DNA of 64,000 bases, from NCBI RefSeq assembly GCF_001050035.1, contig NZ_CVTA01000062.1:62001-126000 (forward strand), given 5' to 3'. The position numbers and the translations under genes are program-made. Origin of the DNA: Mycolicibacterium komanii (GTDB lineage Bacteria > Actinomycetota > Actinomycetes > Mycobacteriales > Mycobacteriaceae). A model generated the notes under the pieces. The model was not told the origin of the DNA, searched no databases, and was given only the letters and a program-made list of their open reading frames with translations. This document shows, one piece after another, positions 1 through 11,664 of this stretch (position 1 is its first letter; every line of letters starts with the position of its first letter).

Positions 1-295
1 CAGAGACGACGATGGCGATCAGCCACGTCATCACGGCCGTGCCCACCGCGGTCAGGGCCAGCGATCCGACCACCGGAACCAGCACGTCGTCGGTGCTGAC
101 ACTGCTGCGGATGACGACCAGCGGCACGGCGCCGAAAGCCAATACACCGACAAGGCCCACCGCCAACGGGAACGTGAATCTCGTGAGGTCGGCGGGGTTC
201 AGGTCGAGCTTGCGATTGCGGACGGCGTGGATCTCGGCACCCAACACCGACCGCACATGCGACAACCAGCGCACCTGTGCTCCGCCGGCCGTCAC
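1..295 (-). CDS. Membrane protein, 5' part only (runs off window)
   Basis: An open frame without stops runs from a GTG at 293-295 to the window edge, 98 codons. The GTG overlaps the TGA of the alcohol dehydrogenase (GTGA), the usual sign of translational coupling. The N-terminal 35 residues are polar and charged (MTAGGAQVRW, then an arginine/asparagine-rich stretch). Two hydrophobic segments follow at about residues 40-55 and 70-98, consistent with membrane helices. I do not recognise the family and only the start is present. The opposite-strand reading frame here looks like a shadow. Confidence 0.6.
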   Translation of the reverse strand, partial: MTAGGAQVRWLSHVRSVLGAEIHAVRNRKLDLNPADLTRFTFPLAVGLVGVLAFGAVPLVVIRSSVSTDDVLVPVVGSLALTAVGTAVMTWLIAIVVS

Positions 296-1410
296 GAGTG
301 GTCGTGGATGATCACACCGCGGATGTTGCGCCCCGCCAGCATGTCGTCGTAACCCTCGTTGATGTCGTTGAGTTTGTATTCGGCAGTGACGGTTTCGTCG
401 AGCAGGAGCTTGCCGTCGCGATAGAGGTTGAGGAGCCGCGGGATGTCGGCCCGCGGATTGGCCTCGCCGTAGAGGCTGCCCAGCAGCCGCTTCTGGAACA
501 GCGTCATCATCGCCATCGAGAGTGTCGGCGTGACGTCGGCCATCGAGGCGATCGCGGTCATCACGACCGCGCCGCCCTTGCGGATGATGTTGAGCGCCTC
601 GTCGATCATCCGGCCTTCGAGCACGCCCATCGTCAGCAGCGCGGAATCAGCCATCACGCCGCGGGTGAGCTCACCGACCAGTTCCATAGCCTCCGGCATG
701 GACGTAACGAAGTGAGTGGCGCCGAACTCGAATGCCTTCTCCCGCTTATCCTCGACGAGCTCGACCACCACGATGTGTTCGGCGCCGGCCAGTCGCGCGC
801 CCTGGATCGCGCCGCTTCCGATGCCACCGCACCCGATGATCACGACCGTGTCGCCGGGGCTGACGTCGGCGGTGTTGACGGCCGAACCCCAGCCCGTCAT
901 CACCCCGCAGCCCAGCAGGCAGGCCCGGGCCAGCGGAAAGTCCTCGTCGATCTTGACCACCGACGCCTCCGACAGCGTTCCGTACTGGGAGAAACTGCCC
1001 ACACCGGACAGGATTCCGACGTCCTTGCCGGCAACCTTGCGTCGGTACGTGCCGTCGGCCTGCAGACCGACCAGGATCAGCGCGCCGAGGTCGCACAGGT
1101 TCTGATGCCCGCTGGCGCACCAGCGGCAGCGCCCGCACGCGGGCAGGAACGAACTGACGACGTGGTCGCCGACCTTGAGATCGCGCACGCCGGGTCCGAG
1201 TTCGACGACGACTCCGGCCCCTTCGTGGCCGCCGATGATCGGCAGCGGTACACCGGCGAAGTCACCCGTGACGACGTGGTGGTCCGAGTGACAAAGCCCG
1301 GTCGCCTCGAACGAGACGAGCACCTCGCCTTCCTTCGGACCGTCGAGGTCGATCTCCTCGATGCTCCACGGCTCGTTGAGCCCCCACAGGACCGCGGCGT
1401 TCGTCTTCAT
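292..1410 (-). CDS. NDMA-dependent-type zinc alcohol dehydrogenase
   Basis: A 372-residue medium-chain zinc dehydrogenase, expected to oxidise alcohols to aldehydes with a bound nicotinamide cofactor in the cytosol. The catalytic zinc site is visible as Cys40 (GLCHSD), His62-Glu63 (GGHEGAG) and Cys168 (LLGCGV). The four structural-zinc cysteines are Cys92, Cys95, Cys98 and Cys106. The Rossmann motif GCGGIG is at 193-198. Length and motifs match the actinobacterial NDMA-dependent class (like Rv0162c/Rv3086) rather than simple ADHs. It is coupled to the downstream membrane-protein gene by a GTGA overlap. No KstR or KstR2 box is visible upstream, so membership of the sterol regulon is not supported. 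The physiological substrate cannot be read from the sequence. Confidence 0.88.
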   Translation of the reverse strand: MKTNAAVLWGLNEPWSIEEIDLDGPKEGEVLVSFEATGLCHSDHHVVTGDFAGVPLPIIGGHEGAGVVVELGPGVRDLKVGDHVVSSFLPACGRCRWCASGHQNLCDLGALILVGLQADGTYRRKVAGKDVGILSGVGSFSQYGTLSEASVVKIDEDFPLARACLLGCGVMTGWGSAVNTADVSPGDTVVIIGCGGIGSGAIQGARLAGAEHIVVVELVEDKREKAFEFGATHFVTSMPEAMELVGELTRGVMADSALLTMGVLEGRMIDEALNIIRKGGAVVMTAIASMADVTPTLSMAMMTLFQKRLLGSLYGEANPRADIPRLLNLYRDGKLLLDETVTAEYKLNDINEGYDDMLAGRNIRGVIIHDHS

Positions 1411-1467
1411 GGGCGCGAGTGTAGGAAACCTGGGACCGGATTACGGGCGAATCGAAAGCCTTACCGT

Positions 1468-2193
1468 TCAGTGTGCGAGGGCGAGCCCGCCCAGTGCGAC
1501 GGTCCAACTCGCGAAGCTGCCGACGAGGAAGTATTCGGTGACCTCGTCGATGCCGATGCCCCCGTTCTCGCGTGCCTTTTGGGCGTTGATCTCGGGGAAG
1601 CGAATGATGCTCTTGGCGGCGACGACGGCCGTCGCGGCGGTGAGTTGGCCTGCCAGACCCAGGCCGAGGATCAGCACCCGCTCCATCGGACCGAGCAGCC
1701 TGCCACCCTTCAACCGGTCCGAGGCCTGCGGCTCGCCCACCGGTTTGACCGAACCGACGGAGCCAAGAACCAAGCGCACCAACTGATTTCCGGTCACGAG
1801 TTGCATGAGCATCACCCCGACGACCATCAACAGCCGGTCAGGGGACACCGCGATGCCGACCCAGGACGGCCACCTCGCCGCTACGCCGGCCACCTCCGAG
1901 CTCCAGCCCGCGAGCAGCACCAGCAGCCCGAGAGCGCCGCCGAACACGACCAGCGGCGCTATCTGTCGGTGGCCGGTGCGCTCGGCTCGTTCGCCCAGCA
2001 GCACCCAGCCGACGCTTGCGGCCGCAGCCACGGTGAGCAACACGATGTCGCCCCACCGCCACAAGCCGGCCAGCGCCGCGCAGCCGACCACGACCAGAGG
2101 TGCCGCCGCGACCGCCAACCAGACGCGATCGACCAGCCGCCGAACGACATCGGCGACGCCTATCGCGATCAGCAGAACGGCGACCGCACTCAC
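1468..2193 (-). CDS. DUF3307-like multi-spanning membrane protein
   Basis: A 241-residue hydrophobic protein with about six membrane segments. The C-terminal part carries the signature I associate with the DUF3307 family next to satD: GPMERVLILGLGLAGQ, then AAKSIIRFPEI, then EYFLVGSFASW. Function is unknown; in other bacteria such proteins travel with SatD. The GTG start at 2191-2193 overlaps the satD stop (GTGA), so the two are coupled. The match is from pattern recognition only. Confidence 0.7.
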   Translation of the reverse strand: MSAVAVLLIAIGVADVVRRLVDRVWLAVAAAPLVVVGCAALAGLWRWGDIVLLTVAAAASVGWVLLGERAERTGHRQIAPLVVFGGALGLLVLLAGWSSEVAGVAARWPSWVGIAVSPDRLLMVVGVMLMQLVTGNQLVRLVLGSVGSVKPVGEPQASDRLKGGRLLGPMERVLILGLGLAGQLTAATAVVAAKSIIRFPEINAQKARENGGIGIDEVTEYFLVGSFASWTVALGGLALAH

Positions 2194-2843
2194 GGCACGT
2201 CCCGCAGGTACTGCGCCGCGAGCAGGATCAAGTCCAAGCCGTCGCGGCCCGCGCGTTGGGACACCGCCGACGCGCTGATGCTCTCAGCGGTCGCCATGTC
2301 CTTCTTGGTCTTGCCGGTCAACAATCCCTTCACAATCCTCAGTGAGCGCTCATCGAGCGATCCAATCAGATGGTCCCGACACAACAGGGCCGCGTTGACC
2401 GCGTCGACGTCGTGGCGGCTCCCGCCCTCGGCCCGAAAAGACGTACGTACCAGTGCCAGCCCTGGTTGCCGCTGTGCGGAGGCGGTCCACTCGATCGCCT
2501 CGCGGGCCGTCCACCAACCCGGTCCATCCTGGATGCCCGACTCCAAGTCCAGCACCGTAACGGCGCCCCAGCCGATACCGAACCTCACATCGATCTCGGG
2601 CGCGACGGCCAGGCGGACGGCGAAAGCCCCTTCGATCGCCGCGCCTACGGTCGGATAGCTGCCCTGGAATTCGTCGCCGACCGTGAACGCGGGCGCGTCG
2701 ATGGCTCCGCCGGCGATCTCTGCGAGCGCCCTGCTGAGCGCGCGGTGCGTCGCCGCGCGATCGGCGGCACGGCGCGAACCGACCACATCCCCGATCAGCG
2801 TGGCCCGAGGAGACGATGAAGCAGTGCCCTTCAGACTAGCCAT
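2190..2843 (-). CDS. SatD-family protein
   Basis: A 217-residue protein. The N-terminal IGDVVGSRRAADR and the central DAPAFTVGDEFQG and FGIGWGAV blocks fit the SatD family. The C-terminal GKTKKDMATAESISASAVSQ segment looks like a helix-turn-helix, so it may act as a DNA-binding regulator. The partner gene downstream is the DUF3307-like membrane protein, the usual pairing. The start at 2843 is supported by a -10-like TATAGT ending 6 nt before the ATG on the minus strand. It lies 43 bp downstream of ipdC on the same strand but appears to have its own promoter. Confidence 0.72.
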   Translation of the reverse strand: MASLKGTASSSPRATLIGDVVGSRRAADRAATHRALSRALAEIAGGAIDAPAFTVGDEFQGSYPTVGAAIEGAFAVRLAVAPEIDVRFGIGWGAVTVLDLESGIQDGPGWWTAREAIEWTASAQRQPGLALVRTSFRAEGGSRHDVDAVNAALLCRDHLIGSLDERSLRIVKGLLTGKTKKDMATAESISASAVSQRAGRDGLDLILLAAQYLRDVP

Positions 2844-2861
2844 ATGAAGACTATAGCTTCA
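2843..2861 (-). promoter_or_regulatory. satD promoter with overlapping inverted repeat
   Basis: On the minus strand TATAGT (2855-2850) is followed by six bases and then the ATG at 2843, giving a predicted leaderless or nearly leaderless transcript. The near-palindrome TGAAGCTATAGTCTTCA (2861-2845) covers this -10 and could be an operator, perhaps for SatD itself. The -35 is weak. Confidence 0.4.
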
Positions 2862-2886
2862 CCTAGCCGAAATTAAGAGATATGCT

Positions 2887-3984
2887 TCACTCGATATAGG
2901 CGTTGATATAGGCGCTGGCATCTTGTAGTCGCTTGATCGCGTCGGCAACGATCGTGTCGATCAGCTCGGCGCACGATGGCAGATCGTCGAGGATGCCCGC
3001 GACCTGACCGGATGCCAGCACGCCCGCGTCGGTGTTGCCCTCGACCAGGCCGGCTTTGAGCAACATCGGCGTGTTGGCCGCCATCACCACCTGCGACCAG
3101 GTCAGCTCCTTGCCGTGCCGCATCTCCAGGCCGTCGCGGATCATCGACCGCCATGTCATGCCCGACATCTTCTTGAACTTCTGCGCGTTGCGCACGGCGG
3201 CGCCGAACCCACGCAGCCGTGACCCGCTTTCCAGCTTCTCGACGAGACCCGTGCGCAGCACCCGATGCGGCATGCCGTCGACGCGGGTCGACACGACGGT
3301 GCCGTCCAGCCCCGATTCGAGGTACCGCCGCTTGACCGCATCCGGGACGGTGGAATCCGACGTCAGCAGGAACCGAGTGCCCATCGCGACGCCGGCTGCG
3401 CCGTAGGACAGCGCCGCCGCGAGCCCGCGGCCGTCGAAGAAGCCGCCCGCCGCCACCACGGGGATGTCTGTTCCTTTCAAGGCGTCGAGCACCGATGGCA
3501 ACAACAGCGTCGTCGCGATCGGCCCGGTGTGACCGCCACCCTCACCGCCCTGCACGATCACCGCGTCGGCGCCCCAGCCCGCCACCTTCTTGGCATGCTT
3601 GGCCAGGCCGACCGATGGAATCACCACGACGCCGGCGTCTTTGAGCTTGGCGATCAAGTCGGGCTTGGGTGCAAGCGCGAACGAGGCGACCTTGACGCCC
3701 TCGCGGATGAGCAGGTCGATGCGTTCTCCCGCATCGCCCGCGTCGGCGCGGATGTTGATTCCGAACGGCTTGTCGGTGGCGCTCTTGACCTTGGTGACCG
3801 CGGTCTGCAGCTCCTCGAGGGTCATGGTGGCCGACGCCAGAATTCCGAGACCGCCGGCGTTGGAGGTCGCCGACACCAGCCGTGCACCCGCCACCCAGCC
3901 CATACCGGTCTGGACGACCGGATGCTCGATGCCGACGAGTTCGGTCAGCGGTGTGCGCAGCTTGGCCTTGCCCGGGTGACTCAC
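2887..3984 (-). CDS. ipdC: IpdC, flavin-dependent C/D-ring enzyme (Rv3553-like)
   Basis: A 365-residue protein of the nitronate monooxygenase/2-nitropropane dioxygenase fold. FMN-barrel motifs are visible: QTGMGWVAG near residue 25, VQGGEGGGHTG near 145 and VVAAGGFFDGRGLAAALSYGA near 175-195. In Mycobacterium and Rhodococcus IpdC works on the CoA-activated methylhexahydroindanedione intermediate, supplying the unsaturated substrate that EchA20 and IpdAB open. It is the last gene of echA20-ipdA-ipdB-ipdC. Its ATG overlaps the ipdB stop by 4 nt. KstR2 control is inferred from the box at 6416-6431. The exact redox step is known from the literature, not from this sequence. Confidence 0.87.
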   Translation of the reverse strand: MSHPGKAKLRTPLTELVGIEHPVVQTGMGWVAGARLVSATSNAGGLGILASATMTLEELQTAVTKVKSATDKPFGINIRADAGDAGERIDLLIREGVKVASFALAPKPDLIAKLKDAGVVVIPSVGLAKHAKKVAGWGADAVIVQGGEGGGHTGPIATTLLLPSVLDALKGTDIPVVAAGGFFDGRGLAAALSYGAAGVAMGTRFLLTSDSTVPDAVKRRYLESGLDGTVVSTRVDGMPHRVLRTGLVEKLESGSRLRGFGAAVRNAQKFKKMSGMTWRSMIRDGLEMRHGKELTWSQVVMAANTPMLLKAGLVEGNTDAGVLASGQVAGILDDLPSCAELIDTIVADAIKRLQDASAYINAYIE

Positions 3985-4723
3985 CGTATTTCCTTGTCCC
4001 GCAATCCCTTGGGATCGATGACCTCGCGGATCAGCTTCTGCTCGTCCTCAGTGGGGAGCCGGGTCTGCTCGGCGGAGTCCAAGCCGTGCACCTCGAACGA
4101 TGTGTTCTCCGCGACCTGCTCGGGCTCGATGCCCGGATGCAGTGACACCGCCCGCATCTGATGGTCGGGCCCGTTGAAGTCGAATACGCCGAGGTTCGAC
4201 ACCACGCGGTACACGTTGACGAACCGATAAGCGGGATTGTCGGGATCGACCTTGTCCCAACCGATCCCGGATACGATGTCAACGGAGTCGCCGAAGACCC
4301 GCTTCGAATGGTTGCCCACCCAGTAGCTCGTCGCGTGGTTGATGGTGTTGCCCGGTGCGCCACGGACACCGAACATCTGGCGGGTCGGCTGCTGCAGCGG
4401 TCCGAACGCCGACAGGTTCTGGTTGCCGTATCGGTCGATCTGGTTGGCGCCCATGACCACATGACGCCGCCCCCAGGCCAGCGTCTCGAAGACCCGGCCG
4501 AACGGCATCCATCCCTCGATCGCGCCTGCGGCGCCGATTGCCGGCGTGTCGGCGAGAAGGCGGGCCTCGCCGTCGGTCAGCAGGATGTCGGGGGAGAACG
4601 TCAGGCGGGCCAGTCGAGCACCGATCGAGACCATCGTGGTCATCGGGCTGACCATGATCTCGCCTGCGTCGCGGAACAATTCGGCGCACGCGACGGCGCA
4701 CACCTCGGCGCGGGAAACCGACA

Positions 4724-4727
<4 letters not shown>
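3981..4727 (-). CDS. ipdB: IpdB, beta subunit of the steroid ring-C hydrolase (Rv3552-like)
   Basis: A 248-residue class I CoA-transferase-fold beta subunit. In M. tuberculosis IpdAB is not a transferase but hydrolyses a cyclic ketone to open ring C of the COCHEA-CoA intermediate. Visible blocks are MVSPMTTMVSIGARLARL, the ILLTDGEARLL strand and VVMGANQIDRYGNQNLSAFG, typical of the beta fold. The GTG at 4727 and an ATG at 4724 lie side by side over the ipdA stop, so either could be used; both imply tight coupling with ipdA, as expected for a 1:1 complex. Confidence 0.9.
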
Positions 4728-5622
<895 letters not shown>

Positions 5623-5626
<4 letters not shown>

Positions 5627-6381
5627 GCCTTGTCCCCCTTCGACGTGCCCGCGAATGCGTCGCGGTGCTCGTCGGACACGCCCGCCAGGTTCAGCTCGAA
5701 CGTGAAGCCCTGTTCCATGCGGTAACTCGAGTTGACCCGTTGCACGTCGATGAGGTTCAGCGCCTCCTTGGCCGCCCGGATCACCCGGGTGTCCTTGGCT
5801 GCGATGTCACGCGCAACGCGCAGCGCGGCCTCGTCGAGTTCCTCGCGCGACACCACCTCGTGCACCGAACCGAAGTGGTGCAGCGTCGCTGCATCGACTG
5901 TCGCGGCGGTGAAGAACAGCCGACGCATCATGTGCTGCGGCACCAGGCGCGACAGGTGCGTCGCCGCGCCGAGCGCGCCGCGTTCGACCTCCGGCAGCCC
6001 GAACGTCGCGTCGTCCGAGGCAACGATGACGTCCGCGTTGCCGACCAGCCCGATGCCGCCGCCGACGCAGAAGCCGTTGACCGCAGCGACCACCGGGACC
6101 GCGCACTCGTAGACCGCCTTGAATGCCGCGAAGCAGCCGCGGTTGGCATCGATCAGCGCCGTGAAGCCTTCGGTGCGCTGCATCTCCTTGATGTCGACTC
6201 CGGCGTTGAAGCCTCGACCGGTCGCGCGCAGGATCACGACGTGCGTCTCCGGGTCCTGCCCGGCCTTGGTGATCTCATCGGCGAGTTCGAACCAGCCGCG
6301 CGACGGAATCGCGTTGACCGGCGGATAGTCGACGGTGACCGAGACGATGCCCGGTTCGGTGGTGGTACGAGTGATTGTCAT
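5623..6381 (-). CDS. echA20: EchA20, ring-D-opening crotonase (Rv3550-like)
   Basis: A 252-residue enoyl-CoA hydratase/isomerase-family protein. In M. tuberculosis EchA20 hydrolyses ring D of the HIEC-CoA intermediate. The crotonase oxyanion-hole segments are seen as GRGFNAGVDIKEM (about residue 62-74) and NGFCVGGGIGLVGNADVIVAS (about 103-123). A longer frame reaches 6465, but it would read through the KstR2 box; the ATG at 6381 gives the family length and leaves the box in the leader. First gene of the ipd operon, divergent from the SDR gene at 6446. Confidence 0.88.
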
Positions 6382-6415
6382 CTGAGCTCCCGAGCACTTC
6401 CTGGGTCCGGTAGGA

Positions 6416-6431
6416 AAGCAAGCACTTGCTT
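6416..6431. promoter_or_regulatory. KstR2 operator between echA20 and the SDR gene
   Basis: AAGCAAGCACTTGCTT is a perfect match to the KstR2 consensus ANCAAGNNCTTGNT (core 6417-6430). It lies 35 bp upstream of the echA20 ATG and 14 bp upstream of the SDR GTG. On the plus strand TACGCT (6434-6439) is six bases before the GTG at 6446, which suggests a leaderless transcript repressed from this site. Confidence 0.9.
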
Positions 6432-6445
6432 GGTACGCTAGCACA

Positions 6446-7219
6446 GTGACCGACCTGCGAGACATAAACCTCGGCCTCGGGGGCAGGGTGGTGCTGGTGA
6501 CCGGCGGCGTGCGGGGAGTCGGTGCCGGTATCAGCGCCGTATTCGCCGATCAGGGCGCCACGGTCGTCACGTGCGCCCGACGGCCCGTCGAGGGTCTGCC
6601 GTACGAGTTCCACCCGTGCGATGTGCGTGACGACGATGCGGTAGCGTCGATGATCGAGACGATCGCTGAGCGTCACGGCCGCCTCGACGTCGTGGTGAAC
6701 AATGCGGGCGGATCGCCCTACGTCCTGGCCGCCGAGTCGTCGGCGAAGTTCAGCCGCAAGATCTTGGAGCTCAATCTCCTTGGACCGCTCTCGGTTTCCA
6801 CTCACGCCAATACGTTCATGCAGAAGCAGGAGCGAGGCGGGTCGATCGTCAACATCGCCAGTGTGAGCGGACGCCGTCCCACGCCGGGCACCGCACCCTA
6901 CGGTGCGGCCAAAGCCGGAGTGGAAAGCCTGACCTCTACCTTGGCGGTCGAGTGGGCGCCGAAGGTCAGGGTGAACTCGGTGGTGGTCGGGATGGTCGAG
7001 ACCGAACAGTCCGAACTTTTCTACGGCGACGCGGATTCCATCGCGGCGATCTCGCGCAACGTCCCCCTCGGTCGGCTCGCCAAACCGGCCGACGTGGGTT
7101 GGGCCGCCGCGTTCCTCGCTTCCGACGCTGCGTGTTACATCAGCGGAGCATCGCTGGAAGTGCACGGAGGCGGCGAGCCGCCGCACTACCTGGCGACCAC
7201 TACTGCCGACATCAAATAG
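6446..7219 (+). CDS. Short-chain dehydrogenase (Rv3549c-like)
   Basis: A 257-residue classical SDR. The cofactor motif is VTGGVRGVGAGIS (about residues 18-30), the NNAG motif is at about 88-91 (VVNNAGGSPY), and the catalytic YGAAK is at about 152-156 with an upstream serine (IASVSGRR). The protein belongs to the KstR2-controlled set in M. tuberculosis. A hydroxy/keto conversion on a ring-degradation intermediate is likely, but the substrate is not assigned. The GTG start is set by the KstR2 box ending 14 bp upstream. The next SDR gene follows after 30 bp with a good aaggaga ribosome site. Confidence 0.85.
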   Translation: MTDLRDINLGLGGRVVLVTGGVRGVGAGISAVFADQGATVVTCARRPVEGLPYEFHPCDVRDDDAVASMIETIAERHGRLDVVVNNAGGSPYVLAAESSAKFSRKILELNLLGPLSVSTHANTFMQKQERGGSIVNIASVSGRRPTPGTAPYGAAKAGVESLTSTLAVEWAPKVRVNSVVVGMVETEQSELFYGDADSIAAISRNVPLGRLAKPADVGWAAAFLASDAACYISGASLEVHGGGEPPHYLATTTADIK

Positions 7220-7249
7220 CGCGTTCAAAAAGGCAAGGAGACAACAGAT

Positions 7250-9019
<1,770 letters not shown>

Positions 9020-9033
9020 GCACGTACAAAGTG

Positions 9034-9061
9034 CCTCTGCGCCCGGCGATTTGGGCAGAGG
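9034..9061. terminator. Bidirectional terminator-like hairpin
   Basis: CCTCT and GCCC (9034-9044) pair with GGGC and AGAGG (9053-9061) around an 8-base loop, with a two-base bulge. It sits between convergent genes ending at 9019 and 9067. There is no U tract, as usual in mycobacteria. Confidence 0.5.
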
Positions 9062-9066
9062 TGTGA

Positions 9067-10266
<1,200 letters not shown>

Positions 10267-10319
10267 GCGGCGTTGATGACCTGCCTTTTATCTGCGCAGA
10301 AGGCATGTTTTACTGAGAC

Positions 10320-10333
10320 TAGAACATGTTGCA
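10320..10333. promoter_or_regulatory. KstR box upstream of cyp125
   Basis: TAGAACATGTTGCA fits TNNAACNNGTTNNA. It lies 26 bp upstream of the cyp125 ATG. A TTTACT at 10309-10314 could be the -35; the -10 is unclear. Confidence 0.8.
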
Positions 10334-10359
10334 ATAACTGTTGCGGAGGAGCTTTCCCC

Positions 10360-11613
10360 ATGCCTTGCCCGAATATCCCGGCCGACTTCGACTTCCTCGA
10401 CGCGGACCTCAACCTCGACCGCCTGCCGGTCGAGGAACTCGCCGAGTTGCGCAAGTCCGAGCCGATCCATTGGGTCGACGTGCCAGGCGGCACGGGCGGC
10501 TTCGGCGACAAGGGTTACTGGCTGGTGACCAAGCACGCCGACGTCAAGGAGGTCTCCAAGCGCAACGACGTCTTCGGCAGCTCGCCCGACGGCGCGATCC
10601 CGGTCTGGCCGCAGGACATGACGCGCGACGCCATCGACGTTCAGAAGGCCGTCCTGCTGAACATGGACGCTCCCCAGCACACCCGGCTGCGCAAGATCAT
10701 CTCGCGCGGCTTCACCCCCCGCGCGGTCGGCCGACTCGAGGACGAACTGCGCGCCCGCGCCCAGAAGATCGCCGAGACCGCCCTGGCCGAGGAGTCCGGA
10801 GACTTCGTCGAGCAGGTGTCATGTGAGCTGCCGCTGCAGGCCATCGCCGAACTGCTCGGCGTCCCGCAGGACGACCGCGACAAGATCTTCCGCTGGTCCA
10901 ACGAGATGACCGCCGGCGAGGATCCCGAGTACGCCCACATCGACCCGGCACAGTCCTCGGTCGAACTGATCACCTACGCGATGGCGATGGCGGCCGACCG
11001 CGCCAAGAACCCGACCGAGGACATCGTCACCAAGCTGATCGAGGCCGACATCGACGGTGAGAAGCTCTCGGACGACGAGTTCGGCTTCTTCGTGGTGATG
11101 CTCGCGGTGGCCGGCAACGAGACCACCCGAAACTCGATCACCCACGGCATGATCGCGTTCTCTCAGAACCCCGACCAGTGGGAGCTTTACAAGAAGGAAC
11201 GTCCCGAGACGGCCGCCGATGAGATCGTCCGCTGGGCCACCCCGGTATCGGCGTTCCAGCGCACCGCCCTCGAGGACGTCGAGTTGGGCGGTGTGCAGAT
11301 CAAGAAGGGCCAGCGGGTCGTGATGTCTTACCGCTCAGCCAACTTCGACGAAGAGGTCTTCGAGAACCCGCACAAGTTCGACATCATGCGCAACCCGAAT
11401 CCGCACGTCGGGTTCGGTGGCACCGGTGCCCACTACTGCATGGGCGCGAACCTGGCGAAGATGACCATCAACCTGATCTTCAACGCCGTCGCCGACCACA
11501 TGCCCGACCTCAAGCCGATCGGCGAGCCCGAACGGCTCAAGTCGGGCTGGCTCAACGGCATCAAGCACTGGCAGGTGGATTACACCGGAAAATGCCCGGT
11601 GGCCCACAGCTGA
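10360..11613 (+). CDS. cyp125: CYP125, steroid C26/C27-hydroxylase
   Basis: A 417-residue cytochrome P450. CYP125 starts side-chain degradation by oxidising the terminal methyl of cholesterol/cholestenone to the acid. The heme-binding motif is GFGGTGAHYCMG with the axial Cys360, the I-helix reads AVAGNETTRN and the ExxR motif is DEIVRW. A frame reaching 10273 exists, but the ATG at 10360 has a strong GGAGGAG ribosome site nine bases upstream and lies after the KstR box at 10320-10333. The extra upstream residues are cysteine-rich and unlike a P450. First gene of the igr-type operon with fadE28, fadE29, chsH2, chsH1 and ltp2. Confidence 0.92.
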   Translation: MPCPNIPADFDFLDADLNLDRLPVEELAELRKSEPIHWVDVPGGTGGFGDKGYWLVTKHADVKEVSKRNDVFGSSPDGAIPVWPQDMTRDAIDVQKAVLLNMDAPQHTRLRKIISRGFTPRAVGRLEDELRARAQKIAETALAEESGDFVEQVSCELPLQAIAELLGVPQDDRDKIFRWSNEMTAGEDPEYAHIDPAQSSVELITYAMAMAADRAKNPTEDIVTKLIEADIDGEKLSDDEFGFFVVMLAVAGNETTRNSITHGMIAFSQNPDQWELYKKERPETAADEIVRWATPVSAFQRTALEDVELGGVQIKKGQRVVMSYRSANFDEEVFENPHKFDIMRNPNPHVGFGGTGAHYCMGANLAKMTINLIFNAVADHMPDLKPIGEPERLKSGWLNGIKHWQVDYTGKCPVAHS

Positions 11614-11664
11614 CGACGTAAGTTGTAGCGACTGCGAAATTTCCCGGTATCAAGGAGGATTCGG

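Noticed and set aside
12..311. A 99-codon plus-strand frame at the window start
   Set aside because: Antisense to the coupled membrane-protein frame at 1-295, which has membrane segments and a GTGA overlap.
277..2658. A 793-codon plus-strand open frame
   Set aside because: It lies antisense to three well-recognised genes (alcohol dehydrogenase, DUF3307-like, satD); its His/Arg/Asp-rich translation is typical of antisense shadows in high-GC DNA.
2844..2886. KstR or KstR2 site upstream of satD
   Set aside because: The palindrome there matches neither the TNNAACNNGTTNNA nor the CAAGNNCTTG pattern.
10273..10359. Earlier start for cyp125
   Set aside because: The added residues are Cys-rich, contain the KstR box, and lack a ribosome site; ATG 10360 has GGAGGAG.
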